DNA from: Cognatishimia sp. F0-27 | GTDB taxonomy: Bacteria; Pseudomonadota; Alphaproteobacteria; Rhodobacterales; Rhodobacteraceae | DNA length: 54,438 nt | Assembly (NCBI RefSeq): GCF_020667845.1 | Contig: NZ_JAFMPQ010000036.1 | Coordinates: 1-54,438 of the forward strand | Direction: 5' to 3' | Shown here: in pieces, positions 27,471-35,487 of the stretch | Position numbering within the stretch: the first letter of the stretch is position 1 | Layout of the letters: every line of letters starts with the position of its first letter | Notes under the pieces: model-generated | Seen by the model: the letters and a program-made list of their open reading frames with translations, nothing else | The model's database searches: none | What the model was told of the DNA's origin: nothing | Program-made: the position numbers and the translations under genes

Positions 27471-28490
27471 ATGCTTCCGGCTGCAACGGATTTGGCAGAA
27501 GACATGGGTGATACTGACGGCTCGTCTAAAGCAGCGCAAAGCGCGCGCATCGAAGAGCATAACGACCACGCTACCCCTCATCGCAGCGATGAGGACATGC
27601 AACATCACAGGCCGGGATTTTTCCGACGGGTCTTCGGCTGGCCGAAGGCTGACATGGTCGGGTATGAAGCCGACACGCCACGCACCGCCACCGACACCGT
27701 GGCGCACACGCATGGGATGATCAACCTGCGCCGCTTGCGGGTCGAAGATGTCGCCATTCCCAAGATCGAAATCATCGCCGTTCCGGTCACCATCACCAAG
27801 AACGATCTGGTGCAGGTCTTCCGCGACAGTGGCCTGACGCGCTTGCCCGTCTACGAGGGCACGCTCGACACGCCCATCGGGATGGTGCATCTCAAGGACC
27901 TCGCGCTGCTGCACGGGTTCGACGGCACGTCGACACGATTCAACCTCAAACGCATGTTGCGTCCGCTCGTCTATGTGCCGCCCTCCATGCCGATCGGGGT
28001 CCTTCTCACCAAGATGCAGACAGAGCGCCGGCACATGGCGCTTGTCATCGATGAATACGGAGGGGTGGACGGGCTCGTCACAATCGAAGACCTGATCGAA
28101 CAGGTCATCGGGGAGATCGAGGATGAGCACGACACCGACGAGGCCCAGAACTGGACCCGGGAGAAATCGGGCTGTTACCTGGTGCAGGCCAAGACTCCGC
28201 TGGACGAATTCGAATCGGAAATCGGACTCGCCCTGACCGATCACGACGACATCGACGAAGAGGAAATCGACACGCTTGGCGGTCTCGTCTTCATGCTGGC
28301 GGGCCACGTGCCCGCACGCGGCGAAGTGGTGCCGCATCCGGAAGGCGTCGATTTCGAAGTGGTGGACGCGGATCCGCGCCGGATCAAACGCTTGCGGGTG
28401 CGCCTGCCGGGCAGTCTTTCGGGCGCGGTAACCAAACCGGCGCCGCAACCCCGTCCCACAGAAGCCACACCGCAAGCCGAGCATGGCTGA
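27471..28490 (+). CDS. CorC/HlyC-type CBS-domain protein (hemolysin family)
   Basis: The 339-residue soluble protein has a variable acidic/His-rich N-terminus (about 1-75), two CBS domains (about 90-215: [33 protein letters not shown]) and a C-terminal CorC/HlyC transporter-associated domain (about 235-325). CorC-type proteins are linked to Mg/Co efflux; the linked name tlyC/hemolysin is historical. The start at 27471 lies 9 nt after ybeY; an ATG at 27504 is possible. Its 3' end overlaps lnt by 8 nt, so the two are translationally coupled. Confidence 0.92.
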   Translation: MLPAATDLAEDMGDTDGSSKAAQSARIEEHNDHATPHRSDEDMQHHRPGFFRRVFGWPKADMVGYEADTPRTATDTVAHTHGMINLRRLRVEDVAIPKIEIIAVPVTITKNDLVQVFRDSGLTRLPVYEGTLDTPIGMVHLKDLALLHGFDGTSTRFNLKRMLRPLVYVPPSMPIGVLLTKMQTERRHMALVIDEYGGVDGLVTIEDLIEQVIGEIEDEHDTDEAQNWTREKSGCYLVQAKTPLDEFESEIGLALTDHDDIDEEEIDTLGGLVFMLAGHVPARGEVVPHPEGVDFEVVDADPRRIKRLRVRLPGSLSGAVTKPAPQPRPTEATPQAEHG

Positions 28491-30063
28491 AACGGCGGAG
28501 GCGCGGCCCCGGCGCGCGCCCCTGTCGCGTGCGATCCGCATCGCAATCGGCTTTGTGGCGGGCCTGCTTCTCGCGCTGGGCACGGCACCTTACAACCTTC
28601 TGATCCTTGCGCTGGCGGGCCTCGTCATGGCCTGTTGGCTGTTTTTGCGCACGCGCTGCGGGCGCAGCGCGGCACTTGCAGGCTGGACCGTCGGGCTGGG
28701 CTATTTCGGTCTCTCGCTCGGCTGGATCGTGGAGCCGTTCCTCGTCGACGCGGCCGTGACGGGCTGGATGGCGCCCATCGGGCTGCTTGGCCTGGGCGGT
28801 GGGCTGGCGCTTTTTTGGGGCCTCGCCTTTTGGCTGGCCGCGCAGTTCGGGCGCGTGCGGGCGCCGGCGCTGGTTGTCGCGTGGTGTGCGGTAGAGCTTC
28901 TGCGCGCCTATGTGTTCACCGGGTTCCCATGGGGATTGCTGTCCTATGTCTGGCTCGACACGCCGGTGCTGCAATGGGTCTCGGTGATCGGACCGCACGG
29001 GCTTGTGGCGGCGACCGTGGCGCTGGGCATGTTGCTCGCTCTGGCGGTGGATGGTCTTCAGCGCGGTGCCGATGCAGGGCGGACAAACCGAAGCGTCGCG
29101 CTGGCAGGGCTTGGCGCAGTGTTTGTCGGGGGGCTCTGGTTTGGCGGGCTGTCACTCTTGCCACCCCCGGACAGCCTTGAAAACCGTCCCTTCATCCGGT
29201 TGATCCAGCCCAATGCCCCGCAGCATCAGAAATGGGATCCGGCCCACATCCCGACCTTCTTTGACCGGCAAATGCGGTTTACCGAGGCACCAAGCAACGC
29301 AGCGACGCCGCCCGTTCTGATCGTCTGGCCGGAAACGGCCCTACCGGTTCTGCTCAACCGGGCAGACGCCACCCTGGCGTTGATTGCGCAGGCATCAGGC
29401 GGTGTGCCCGTGGCGCTTGGCATCCAGCGCGAGGACGCCGGCAATTGGTATAACTCCATGGTCGTTCTGGATGCACAAGGCGGTGTGGCACAGACCTATG
29501 ACAAGCACCATCTGGTGCCGTTTGGCGAATACATGCCCTTTCCGGCCTTCTTCCGGATGTTCGAGATCGGCGGCCTCGCAGCGCGGGCCAATAGCGGATA
29601 TGCGGCCGGGCCCGGCCCCGACTTGCTCGATCTGGGACCGGGGCTGGGCCGGGCGCTGCCGCTGATCTGTTACGAGGCGGTCTTCCCCCAGGATGTCCGG
29701 GGCACGCCGGACCGGCCGGACTTCCTGTTGCAGCTGACCAATGACGCGTGGTTCGGTCATTGGTCCGGCCCCTATCAGCATCTTGCACAGGCCCGCATCC
29801 GCGCAGTCGAGATGGGGTTGCCGATGGTGCGCGCGGCCAATACCGGCGTCTCCGCGATGATCGATCGCGGCGGGCGGGTGCTGGGCGCAATTCCGTTGGG
29901 GCAAGCGGGGTTGCTGGACGCGGCCTTGCCCCCGCCCGGGCCACCCACACTCTACAGTCGCACGGGGGACTGGCCGGTCGCGCTCTGGCTCTGTCTTGCA
30001 GCCCTTGCACTAATTGGCGCGGTGCGCGGCTTTCCGATTGACCCTGCTGGCACAGGGGCATAA
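28483..30063 (+). CDS. lnt: Apolipoprotein N-acyltransferase Lnt
   Basis: Lnt adds the third acyl chain to the N-terminal Cys of lipoproteins in the inner membrane. The 526 residues have about six N-terminal transmembrane helices (about 15-215), a periplasmic nitrilase-like domain with the Glu-Lys-Cys triad (VWPETALPV, YDKHHLVPFGEYMPF, ICYEAVFP), and a final membrane helix. It overlaps the corC-type gene by 8 nt. The predicted metK promoter lies inside its last codons. Lipoproteins that it could process include the products at 1272 and 22902. Confidence 0.96.
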   Translation: MAETAEARPRRAPLSRAIRIAIGFVAGLLLALGTAPYNLLILALAGLVMACWLFLRTRCGRSAALAGWTVGLGYFGLSLGWIVEPFLVDAAVTGWMAPIGLLGLGGGLALFWGLAFWLAAQFGRVRAPALVVAWCAVELLRAYVFTGFPWGLLSYVWLDTPVLQWVSVIGPHGLVAATVALGMLLALAVDGLQRGADAGRTNRSVALAGLGAVFVGGLWFGGLSLLPPPDSLENRPFIRLIQPNAPQHQKWDPAHIPTFFDRQMRFTEAPSNAATPPVLIVWPETALPVLLNRADATLALIAQASGGVPVALGIQREDAGNWYNSMVVLDAQGGVAQTYDKHHLVPFGEYMPFPAFFRMFEIGGLAARANSGYAAGPGPDLLDLGPGLGRALPLICYEAVFPQDVRGTPDRPDFLLQLTNDAWFGHWSGPYQHLAQARIRAVEMGLPMVRAANTGVSAMIDRGGRVLGAIPLGQAGLLDAALPPPGPPTLYSRTGDWPVALWLCLAALALIGAVRGFPIDPAGTGA

Positions 30064-30064
30064 T
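30038..30064 (+). promoter_or_regulatory. Possible metK promoter within the end of lnt
   Basis: TTGACC (30038-30043) and CATAAT (30059-30064) are separated by 15 nt, or 16 nt if ATAATC is used. Spacing is shorter than ideal, but it is the only good pair upstream of the riboswitch, and would place the transcript start near 30071. Confidence 0.4.
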
Positions 30065-30088
30065 CCCGACGACAGCGTTTTTTATGCC

Positions 30089-30133
30089 CCGTCACAACGG
30101 CTTCCTGGCGTGACGGAGATCATCAATGGAGCA
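30089..30133 (+). promoter_or_regulatory. SAM/SAH riboswitch upstream of metK
   Basis: The leader contains ccgtcac (30089-30095) pairing perfectly with gtgacgg (30110-30116), a loop aacggcttcctggc, and a downstream tggagca (30127-30133) that carries the metK ribosome binding site GGAG. This loop and the tail TGGAGCA match the SAM/SAH riboswitch core known from Rhodobacterales metK leaders. There the loop pairs with the Shine-Dalgarno as a pseudoknot when S-adenosylmethionine or S-adenosylhomocysteine binds, reducing translation. The ATG is 5 nt after it (30139). Stem and SD are seen; ligand specificity comes from the known family. Confidence 0.9.
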
Positions 30134-30138
30134 CTCCA

Positions 30139-31317
30139 ATGGCCCGAGAGAACTATATTTTCACCTCCGAAAGCGTCTCGGAGGGCCACCCGGACAAAGT
30201 CTGCGACCGGATCTCCGATGCGGTGCTGGATGCCCTGATTTCCGAAGACCCCCTGGCGCGCGTTGCCTGTGAGACCTTCGCGACCACGAATCGTGTCGTG
30301 ATCGGCGGAGAAGTCGGGTTGAGCGACCAGGACAAGCTCTCCGAATACATGGAGCGTATCCCGGATATCGCCCGCGCCTGCATTCGGGATATCGGGTATG
30401 AACAGGACAAGTTCCATTACGCGACCTGTGAGATCACGAACCTTTTGCACGAGCAATCCGCGCATATCGCCCAGGGCGTGACCGGTGAACGGGGCGATGA
30501 GGGGGCCGGCGATCAGGGGATCATGTTTGGCTATGCCACCGATGAGACCGAGGCGCTCATGCCCGCGCCGATCCAGTATTCCCACGCCATCCTGCGCCGC
30601 CTTGCCGAGGCGCGGAAATCCGGCGAATCGCCCTTGCTGCGTCCCGACGCCAAGAGCCAGATTTCCGTACGCTACAAGAACGGCACGCCCGTTGGCGTGA
30701 CCTCCATCGTGCTTTCCACGCAGCATGAGAGCGAGGCGCAGTCGAGCGCGGATATTCGCGCAATCGTCGAGCCTTATATCCGCGAAGTCCTGCCGGAAGA
30801 CTGGATCAGCGACGCCACGGAATGGTGGGTCAATCCGACAGGCACCTTTGTGATCGGTGGCCCGGACGGAGACGCGGGCTTGACCGGGCGCAAGATCATT
30901 GTCGACACCTATGGCGGCGCGGCACCCCACGGGGGCGGCGCGTTCTCCGGCAAGGATCCGACCAAGGTGGATCGCTCTGCCGCCTATGCGGCGCGCTACA
31001 TTGCCAAGAACGTCGTGGCGGCCGGTATGGCGCGGCGCTGCACCGTGCAGCTCAGCTATGCCATTGGCGTGGCAAAGCCGCTTTCGATCTATGTAGACAC
31101 CCACACAACGGGCGAAGTGGACGCCGCGGCGATCGAACGCGCGATACCACAGGTCATGGATCTGACACCCCGGGGCATCCGCACCCATCTTGATCTCAAC
31201 CGTCCGATCTATCAGCGCACGGCGGCTTACGGGCACTTTGGCCGTGCTCCGGAAGCGGATGGCGGCTTCAGCTGGGAAAAGACAGATCTTGCCGAGGCGC
31301 TTGCCAAGGCCGTCTGA
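30139..31317 (+). CDS. metK: S-adenosylmethionine synthetase MetK
   Basis: MetK makes S-adenosylmethionine from methionine and ATP. The 392 residues include the signature blocks [33 protein letters not shown] and [20 protein letters not shown]. The start at 30139 is fixed by the riboswitch-embedded GGAG. Translation is predicted to fall when SAM (or SAH) is plentiful. It follows lnt with 75 nt between and may also receive read-through from the miaB-lnt run. The SAM made here serves the window's methyltransferase TrmB and radical SAM enzyme MiaB among many others. Confidence 0.98.
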   Translation: MARENYIFTSESVSEGHPDKVCDRISDAVLDALISEDPLARVACETFATTNRVVIGGEVGLSDQDKLSEYMERIPDIARACIRDIGYEQDKFHYATCEITNLLHEQSAHIAQGVTGERGDEGAGDQGIMFGYATDETEALMPAPIQYSHAILRRLAEARKSGESPLLRPDAKSQISVRYKNGTPVGVTSIVLSTQHESEAQSSADIRAIVEPYIREVLPEDWISDATEWWVNPTGTFVIGGPDGDAGLTGRKIIVDTYGGAAPHGGGAFSGKDPTKVDRSAAYAARYIAKNVVAAGMARRCTVQLSYAIGVAKPLSIYVDTHTTGEVDAAAIERAIPQVMDLTPRGIRTHLDLNRPIYQRTAAYGHFGRAPEADGGFSWEKTDLAEALAKAV

Positions 31318-31330
31318 TCGGACGTTGTCC

Positions 31331-31355
31331 GCATCGCATCGCATCGTATCGTATC
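31331..31355 (+). repeat. Five pentamer repeats after metK (GCATC x3, GTATC x2)
   Basis: gcatc is repeated three times and gtatc twice without interruption, 14 nt after the metK stop. A simple sequence repeat of this kind is prone to slippage; it lies outside any reading frame. Confidence 0.75.
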
Positions 31356-31360
31356 GCGCG

Positions 31361-31384
31361 CCCGCAACCGGCCACGGTTGCGGG
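31361..31384 (+). terminator. Strong hairpin downstream of metK
   Basis: cccgcaaccg GCCA cggttgcggg is a perfect 10-bp stem with a 4-nt loop, 44 nt after the metK stop. No T-run follows, so intrinsic termination is uncertain; it may protect the metK mRNA 3' end or assist Rho-dependent termination. Confidence 0.55.
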
Positions 31385-31461
31385 ATTGGGTGCGGCGGTC
31401 CCCTTGTCAGCGGGCGGCGGGAGCGGTTTGATGGCGGGATCGGCAAGACGGGGCATTGGCC

Positions 31462-32091
31462 ATGATACGGGGCATCCTTTTCGCCAGCGCGCTCTGCGCG
31501 GCGGCGCAGGCGGCAGTCGCGGATGACAGCGGCAAGTTCGACATCCAAGGCAGCACGCTGGTCTATGACACCGAGGCTGCGCGCCTCGGACCGGCGCGCG
31601 AGATCCAGAACCGGGATGTCGATGTGTTGCGGGATCTGCTCAGGGCCAATCCCGGGATCCGCACGCTGAAACTCAACAGCACCGGCGGGTCTGTCTGGGC
31701 CGGGATCGAAATGGCGCATATCGTGCAGGATTTCGAGCTCAATACCGTGACGGATGGCGCCTGCTCCAGCGCCTGCGTCACCGTGTTTCTGGCGGGGGCC
31801 CGTCGGACGATGACACGGGGCTCCAAGATCGGGTTTCATCAGCGCAGCTGGAATGCCGATGCGATGGCGGATTATTATGAGAGCGTCCGCGAGGAGGAAG
31901 GGTGGGAAACGCCCTTCGATTTTGGCTCATGGGTTTATTCCGACACGCAGACGGAAACCTTCGAGGAGTTGCGTTACATGATCGGGCGCGGGGTGGATCC
32001 GGTCTTTGCCATCGAGACAAAGCGCATGCGCGGCGATCTTTGGTTTCCAAGCCGGGCCGAGCTTGAAGAGGCAGGCGTGCTCGTCGAGTAG
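31462..32091 (+). CDS. Secreted ClpP-fold protein (COG3904-like)
   Basis: The 209-residue precursor has a signal peptide (GILFASALCAAAQAAVAD) and a ClpP/crotonase-like core: LKLNSTGGSVWAGIEMAHIV matches the ClpP N-terminal unit, and GACSSACVTVFLAGARRTM contains the likely nucleophile Ser flanked by a Cys pair probably in a disulfide. IGFHQ supplies a possible catalytic His. Such proteins are predicted periplasmic, with no defined substrate. The ATG at 31462 is used; a TTG two codons upstream is possible. It is likely a separate unit between metK and trmB. Confidence 0.78.
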   Translation: MIRGILFASALCAAAQAAVADDSGKFDIQGSTLVYDTEAARLGPAREIQNRDVDVLRDLLRANPGIRTLKLNSTGGSVWAGIEMAHIVQDFELNTVTDGACSSACVTVFLAGARRTMTRGSKIGFHQRSWNADAMADYYESVREEEGWETPFDFGSWVYSDTQTETFEELRYMIGRGVDPVFAIETKRMRGDLWFPSRAELEEAGVLVE

Positions 32092-32135
32092 CGGCGGCTT
32101 GCCCTGCGGGCCGGGCTTGGGTAGAGGCTCCGCGC

Positions 32136-32861
32136 ATGACCATGTCGAACAAGCACCCGAAGGCGCCGTGGCGCAACTTTTATGGCCGTGTGAAGGGCAA
32201 GACGCTGCGCCCGTCGCAGGAAGCCTATCTCGCGCAGGATCTTGAGACGCTGTCGCCGGGACCGGTGGATTGGGACGTCAACCCGGACCGTGTGCCGCTT
32301 GATCTCGCGGCGCGGTTTGGCGGGCGTCCGGTCTGGCTCGAGATTGGTTTCGGGGGTGGAGAGCACCTCGTCCACCAGGCGCAATTGAACCCGGATGTGG
32401 CGATCATTGGGTGTGAACCCTTCCTCAACGGGGTTGCAATGCTGTTGGGCAAGATCCGTGCGGCAGGGGTCGAGAATGTCGCGGTTTATCCCGGGGATGC
32501 TCGCGACCTCATGGATGTCTTGCCGAGCGCCTCCATCGCGCGGGCGTTCCTGCTCTACCCTGATCCCTGGCCCAAAAAGAAGCACCACCGGCGCCGCTTT
32601 GTCACGGCAGAGCATCTTGCGCCGCTTGCGCGGGCCATGCAGCCCGGCGCGCAGTTCCGGGTGGCGACGGACATTCCCGACTACGTTCGGCAGACCATGG
32701 TTGAGGTGCCCCGGGCAGGGTTTTCCTGGACCGCGGAAAGGCCGGCGGACTGGCGCCACCCCTGGGGGGACTGGATTTCCACGCGCTACGAGCAAAAGGC
32801 ACTGCGCGAAGGCCGGGTGCCGCATTACATGACGTTCGAGCTGCAACACGCGCCGGGATAG
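32136..32861 (+). CDS. trmB: tRNA (guanine-N7-)-methyltransferase TrmB
   Basis: TrmB methylates G46 in the variable loop of tRNAs using SAM. The 241 residues contain the SAM-binding [12 protein letters not shown], the acidic GCEPFLNG, and the TrmB signature [18 protein letters not shown]. It ends with the family-typical [14 protein letters not shown]. An ATG two codons downstream (32142) is an alternative start. It lies 44 nt after the ClpP-fold gene on the same strand. Confidence 0.96.
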   Translation: MTMSNKHPKAPWRNFYGRVKGKTLRPSQEAYLAQDLETLSPGPVDWDVNPDRVPLDLAARFGGRPVWLEIGFGGGEHLVHQAQLNPDVAIIGCEPFLNGVAMLLGKIRAAGVENVAVYPGDARDLMDVLPSASIARAFLLYPDPWPKKKHHRRRFVTAEHLAPLARAMQPGAQFRVATDIPDYVRQTMVEVPRAGFSWTAERPADWRHPWGDWISTRYEQKALREGRVPHYMTFELQHAPG

Positions 32862-32865
32862 GGCA

Positions 32866-32927
32866 GGGGGCGTTGCCCCCGCCGGCGCAAGCGCCGACTC
32901 CCCCAGGATATTTGAGGCCCAAAGAAG
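32866..32927 (+). repeat. Dispersed intergenic hairpin repeat, copy 2
   Basis: Immediately after trmB come two hairpins (ggggg-cgttg-ccccc at 32866-32880 and cggcgc-AA-gcgccg at 32883-32896) and the conserved tail CTCCCCCAGGATATTT then GGCCCAAAGAAG (32898-32927). The tail matches the copy at 26856-26907 on the other strand. It may act as a 3'-end or terminator-like structure for trmB. Confidence 0.55.
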
Positions 32928-33055
32928 TCCGGCCGCGCGCGCCACAAGCGGGCCGGGGCCGGGGCGGTCGCACAGGTGGTGGCGGTCCTCGCAGCCATGG
33001 ACAGCGCGGAGCGGCTCGTCTATCCCGCGCGGAAACGATTAGCGAAAGGTTTCCC

Positions 33056-34405
33056 ATGTCGGCACACGGCGATCCGATTCCCATGATCTCGCACAAATCC
33101 GCAGGGCTGTCCGGCACGGCGCAGGTGCCGGGCGACAAGTCGATCTCGCACCGCTCGCTGATTCTCGGAGCCATGACCGTCGGGGAAACCGTGGTGACCG
33201 GTCTTCTTGAGGGGCAGGACGTTCTGGATACGGCGTCGGCGATGCGTGCCTTTGGCGCCCAGATCGAGAAGCGTGACGGTGCATGGCATGTGCACGGGGT
33301 TGGCGTTGGCGGGTTCGGGGAACCGGATCATGTGATCGATTGCGGCAATTCCGGCACTGGCGTGCGGTTGATCATGGGGGCGATGGCAACGACGCCGATT
33401 GCCGCGACCTTTACCGGCGACGCGAGCCTGAACGGGCGTCCGATGGCGCGCGTCACGGATCCGCTTGCGCAGTTCGGGACGCGTGCCTATGGCCGGTCCG
33501 GAGGCCGTCTTCCGATGACGATCCTTGGGGCGCGCGATCCGCAGCCAGTGCGCTACACGGTGCCCGTTCCTTCCGCGCAGGTGAAATCGGCGGTCCTTCT
33601 GGCGGGTCTGAACGCGCCGGGGGAGACGGTGGTCATCGAGCGGGAAGCAACGCGCGATCACTCCGAGCGCATGCTGGCCGGGTTTGGCGCGACAATCCGG
33701 CGCGAGGACAGCGCGGAGGGGCATGTCATCACGCTTGTCGGGCAGCCGGAGTTCCGCCCCCAGACCATTGCGGTTCCGCGCGACCCGAGTTCTGCGGCTT
33801 TCCCGGTCTGCGCGGCGCTGGTCACGGAAGGATCGGATGTGCTGGTGCCCAATATCGGGCTCAATCCGACGCGCGCCGGTCTCTTTTACACGTTGCAGGA
33901 CATGGGGGCGGAGCTCAGTTTCGAAAACCCGCGCGAAGAGGGCGGCGAACCGGTCGCCGATCTGCGCGCGAAGTTCTCGCCGGATCTGCGTGGGATCGAG
34001 GTGCCGCCAGAGCGCGCGGCCTCGATGATCGACGAATACCCGGTCCTGTCCTGTGTTGCCGCCTTTGCGGCGGGAAAGACCCATATGCCGGGCGTCAAGG
34101 AGCTGCGCGTCAAGGAAAGCGACCGGATTGACGCGATGGCGCGCGGCCTGCGCGCCGCTGGACTGCGCGTCGACGAGGGCGAGGATTGGTGGACGGTGCA
34201 CGGGCTCGGCCATGGCGCGGTGCCCGGGGGGGCGACGGTGCAGAGTTTCCTCGACCACCGCATTGCCATGTCCTTTCTCGTCCTTGGGCTTGCGACCAAT
34301 GCGCCGATGACGGTTGACGATGGTGGGCCGATTGCAACGTCTTTCCCGATCTTCGAGACGTTGATGGCGGATCTTGGCGCGCGGATCGACCGGGTTGCGC
34401 GGTGA
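33056..34405 (+). CDS. aroA: 3-phosphoshikimate 1-carboxyvinyltransferase (EPSP synthase), class II
   Basis: AroA joins phosphoenolpyruvate and shikimate-3-phosphate in the shikimate pathway. The 449 residues fit the class II (Agrobacterium CP4-like) group: [47 protein letters not shown], and [13 protein letters not shown] align throughout with CP4 as I recall it. At the phosphoenolpyruvate loop it reads GNSGTGVRL where CP4 has GNAATGCRL, so Gly replaces the Ala100 linked to glyphosate tolerance. GAAAGG upstream supports the ATG at 33056 rather than an extension to 32873. It begins the aroA-cmk-rpsA set. Confidence 0.96.
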   Translation: MSAHGDPIPMISHKSAGLSGTAQVPGDKSISHRSLILGAMTVGETVVTGLLEGQDVLDTASAMRAFGAQIEKRDGAWHVHGVGVGGFGEPDHVIDCGNSGTGVRLIMGAMATTPIAATFTGDASLNGRPMARVTDPLAQFGTRAYGRSGGRLPMTILGARDPQPVRYTVPVPSAQVKSAVLLAGLNAPGETVVIEREATRDHSERMLAGFGATIRREDSAEGHVITLVGQPEFRPQTIAVPRDPSSAAFPVCAALVTEGSDVLVPNIGLNPTRAGLFYTLQDMGAELSFENPREEGGEPVADLRAKFSPDLRGIEVPPERAASMIDEYPVLSCVAAFAAGKTHMPGVKELRVKESDRIDAMARGLRAAGLRVDEGEDWWTVHGLGHGAVPGGATVQSFLDHRIAMSFLVLGLATNAPMTVDDGGPIATSFPIFETLMADLGARIDRVAR

Positions 34406-34428
34406 GCGGAGCGGCGGGAGACCAACCG

Positions 34429-35037
34429 ATGCCGTTCACCATCGCCATTGATGGCCCCGCAGCCAGCGGCAAGGGCACGTTGAGCCGGGCGATCGCAGAA
34501 CATTTCGGGTTTGCGCATCTCGATACGGGATTGCTCTACCGCGCGGTGGGACGGCGCGTTCTGGAAGGCGTGTCACCGATCGATGCGGCGCTTGCGTTGA
34601 GGGCCGAAGACCTCGCGGAGGACGGCTTGCGCACGCCGGCGGTTGCACAGGCGGCTTCCAAGGTGGCGGTGATTGCCGAGGTGCGGGCCGCGCTGGTGGA
34701 TTTTCAACGCGCCTTTGCACGCCGGAGCGGTGGCGCGGTGCTGGACGGGCGCGATATCGGCACGGTGATTTGCCCCGAGGCCGAGGTGAAGCTCTTTGTG
34801 ACAGCCAGTGCCGAGGTGCGCGCCGAGAGACGGTGGCGGGAGCTGATCGCGGCCGGGCATGATGTGGCGCTCGACGACGTGTTGCGGGATGTAAAGACGC
34901 GGGATGCCCGCGACATGGGACGCAAGGATGCGCCTTTGAAACCGGCGGAGGACGCGGTGACGCTCGATACATCGGCGCTGTCGATCGAGGCGGCACTTGC
35001 CGAGGCGCGTTCGATCGTGGAGGCACGGCTCCGCTGA
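34429..35037 (+). CDS. cmk: Cytidylate kinase
   Basis: Cmk phosphorylates CMP and dCMP. The 202 residues have the P-loop [14 protein letters not shown], the substrate motif [12 protein letters not shown], and [20 protein letters not shown], all in the usual order. The ATG at 34429 with GGGAG 8 nt upstream is preferred to a GTG at 34402 overlapping the aroA stop, since the extra residues are not conserved. It is downstream of aroA and upstream of rpsA, as in many proteobacteria. Confidence 0.95.
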   Translation: MPFTIAIDGPAASGKGTLSRAIAEHFGFAHLDTGLLYRAVGRRVLEGVSPIDAALALRAEDLAEDGLRTPAVAQAASKVAVIAEVRAALVDFQRAFARRSGGAVLDGRDIGTVICPEAEVKLFVTASAEVRAERRWRELIAAGHDVALDDVLRDVKTRDARDMGRKDAPLKPAEDAVTLDTSALSIEAALAEARSIVEARLR

Positions 35038-35266
35038 CAGGAGCGACCGCGCGGGTCAATTTTTGCGAATCGTCGCAGAAGACGGGGCCTGTGTCCGCGC
35101 GCCGGAACGCGGGACGATCCGTCTGCGCGGTCCTTGCATCTGTCGAGCGCTTAGGGGGCAGTGGTCGCGCGGCCCTGCGTTGGAGGCGAACGCCCTTGAG
35201 AGCCGTCGGCATGGATCAGGGGCATCGGCAGGCTTTGGCGTGACGGGCGACGGGTGGTCAACAGGC

Positions 35267-35295
35267 TTGCGGAGAGGGCCCTTTGGGCCTATAGA
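35267..35295 (+). promoter_or_regulatory. Predicted rpsA promoter
   Basis: TTGCGG (35267-35272), a 17-nt spacer and TATAGA (35290-35295) fit a strong sigma-70-type promoter. The transcript would start near 35302, giving a leader of about 186 nt before the rpsA ATG at 35488. Confidence 0.6.
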
Positions 35296-35322
35296 GCCTC
35301 TCGTCGAGACGGCGCCAAGCCG

Positions 35323-35377
35323 CAAACGTTAAAGAGATCGAGCAGGGTCGGGACAGCACCGGCCCTCTTTACGTTTG
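35323..35377 (+). promoter_or_regulatory. Long hairpin in the rpsA 5' leader
   Basis: caaacgttaaagag (35323-35336) pairs with ctctttacgtttg (35365-35377) over 13 bp with one bulged T. Inside, ggtcgg (35346-35351) pairs with ccggcc (35359-35364) around a 7-nt loop. Such a structured leader suits feedback control of S1, but I do not recognise it as a named leader RNA. Confidence 0.55.
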
Positions 35378-35487
35378 ATGCGCGTCCCATTGACCAATTC
35401 AGCCCAAGCAGAAGCGCGGGCCTCATTCAGACCGGTGGAGACAACCACCCGGCCAGTCAAATGCACATAAAGGATACGATCAGCCAC

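Larger units (their letters stand above)
35038..35487. other. 450-bp cmk-rpsA intergenic region with long rpsA leader
   Basis: It contains no supported gene. From 35267 on it carries the predicted rpsA promoter and a leader of nearly 190 nt with a large hairpin (listed separately). The first 220 nt hold nothing I can identify. Confidence 0.55.
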
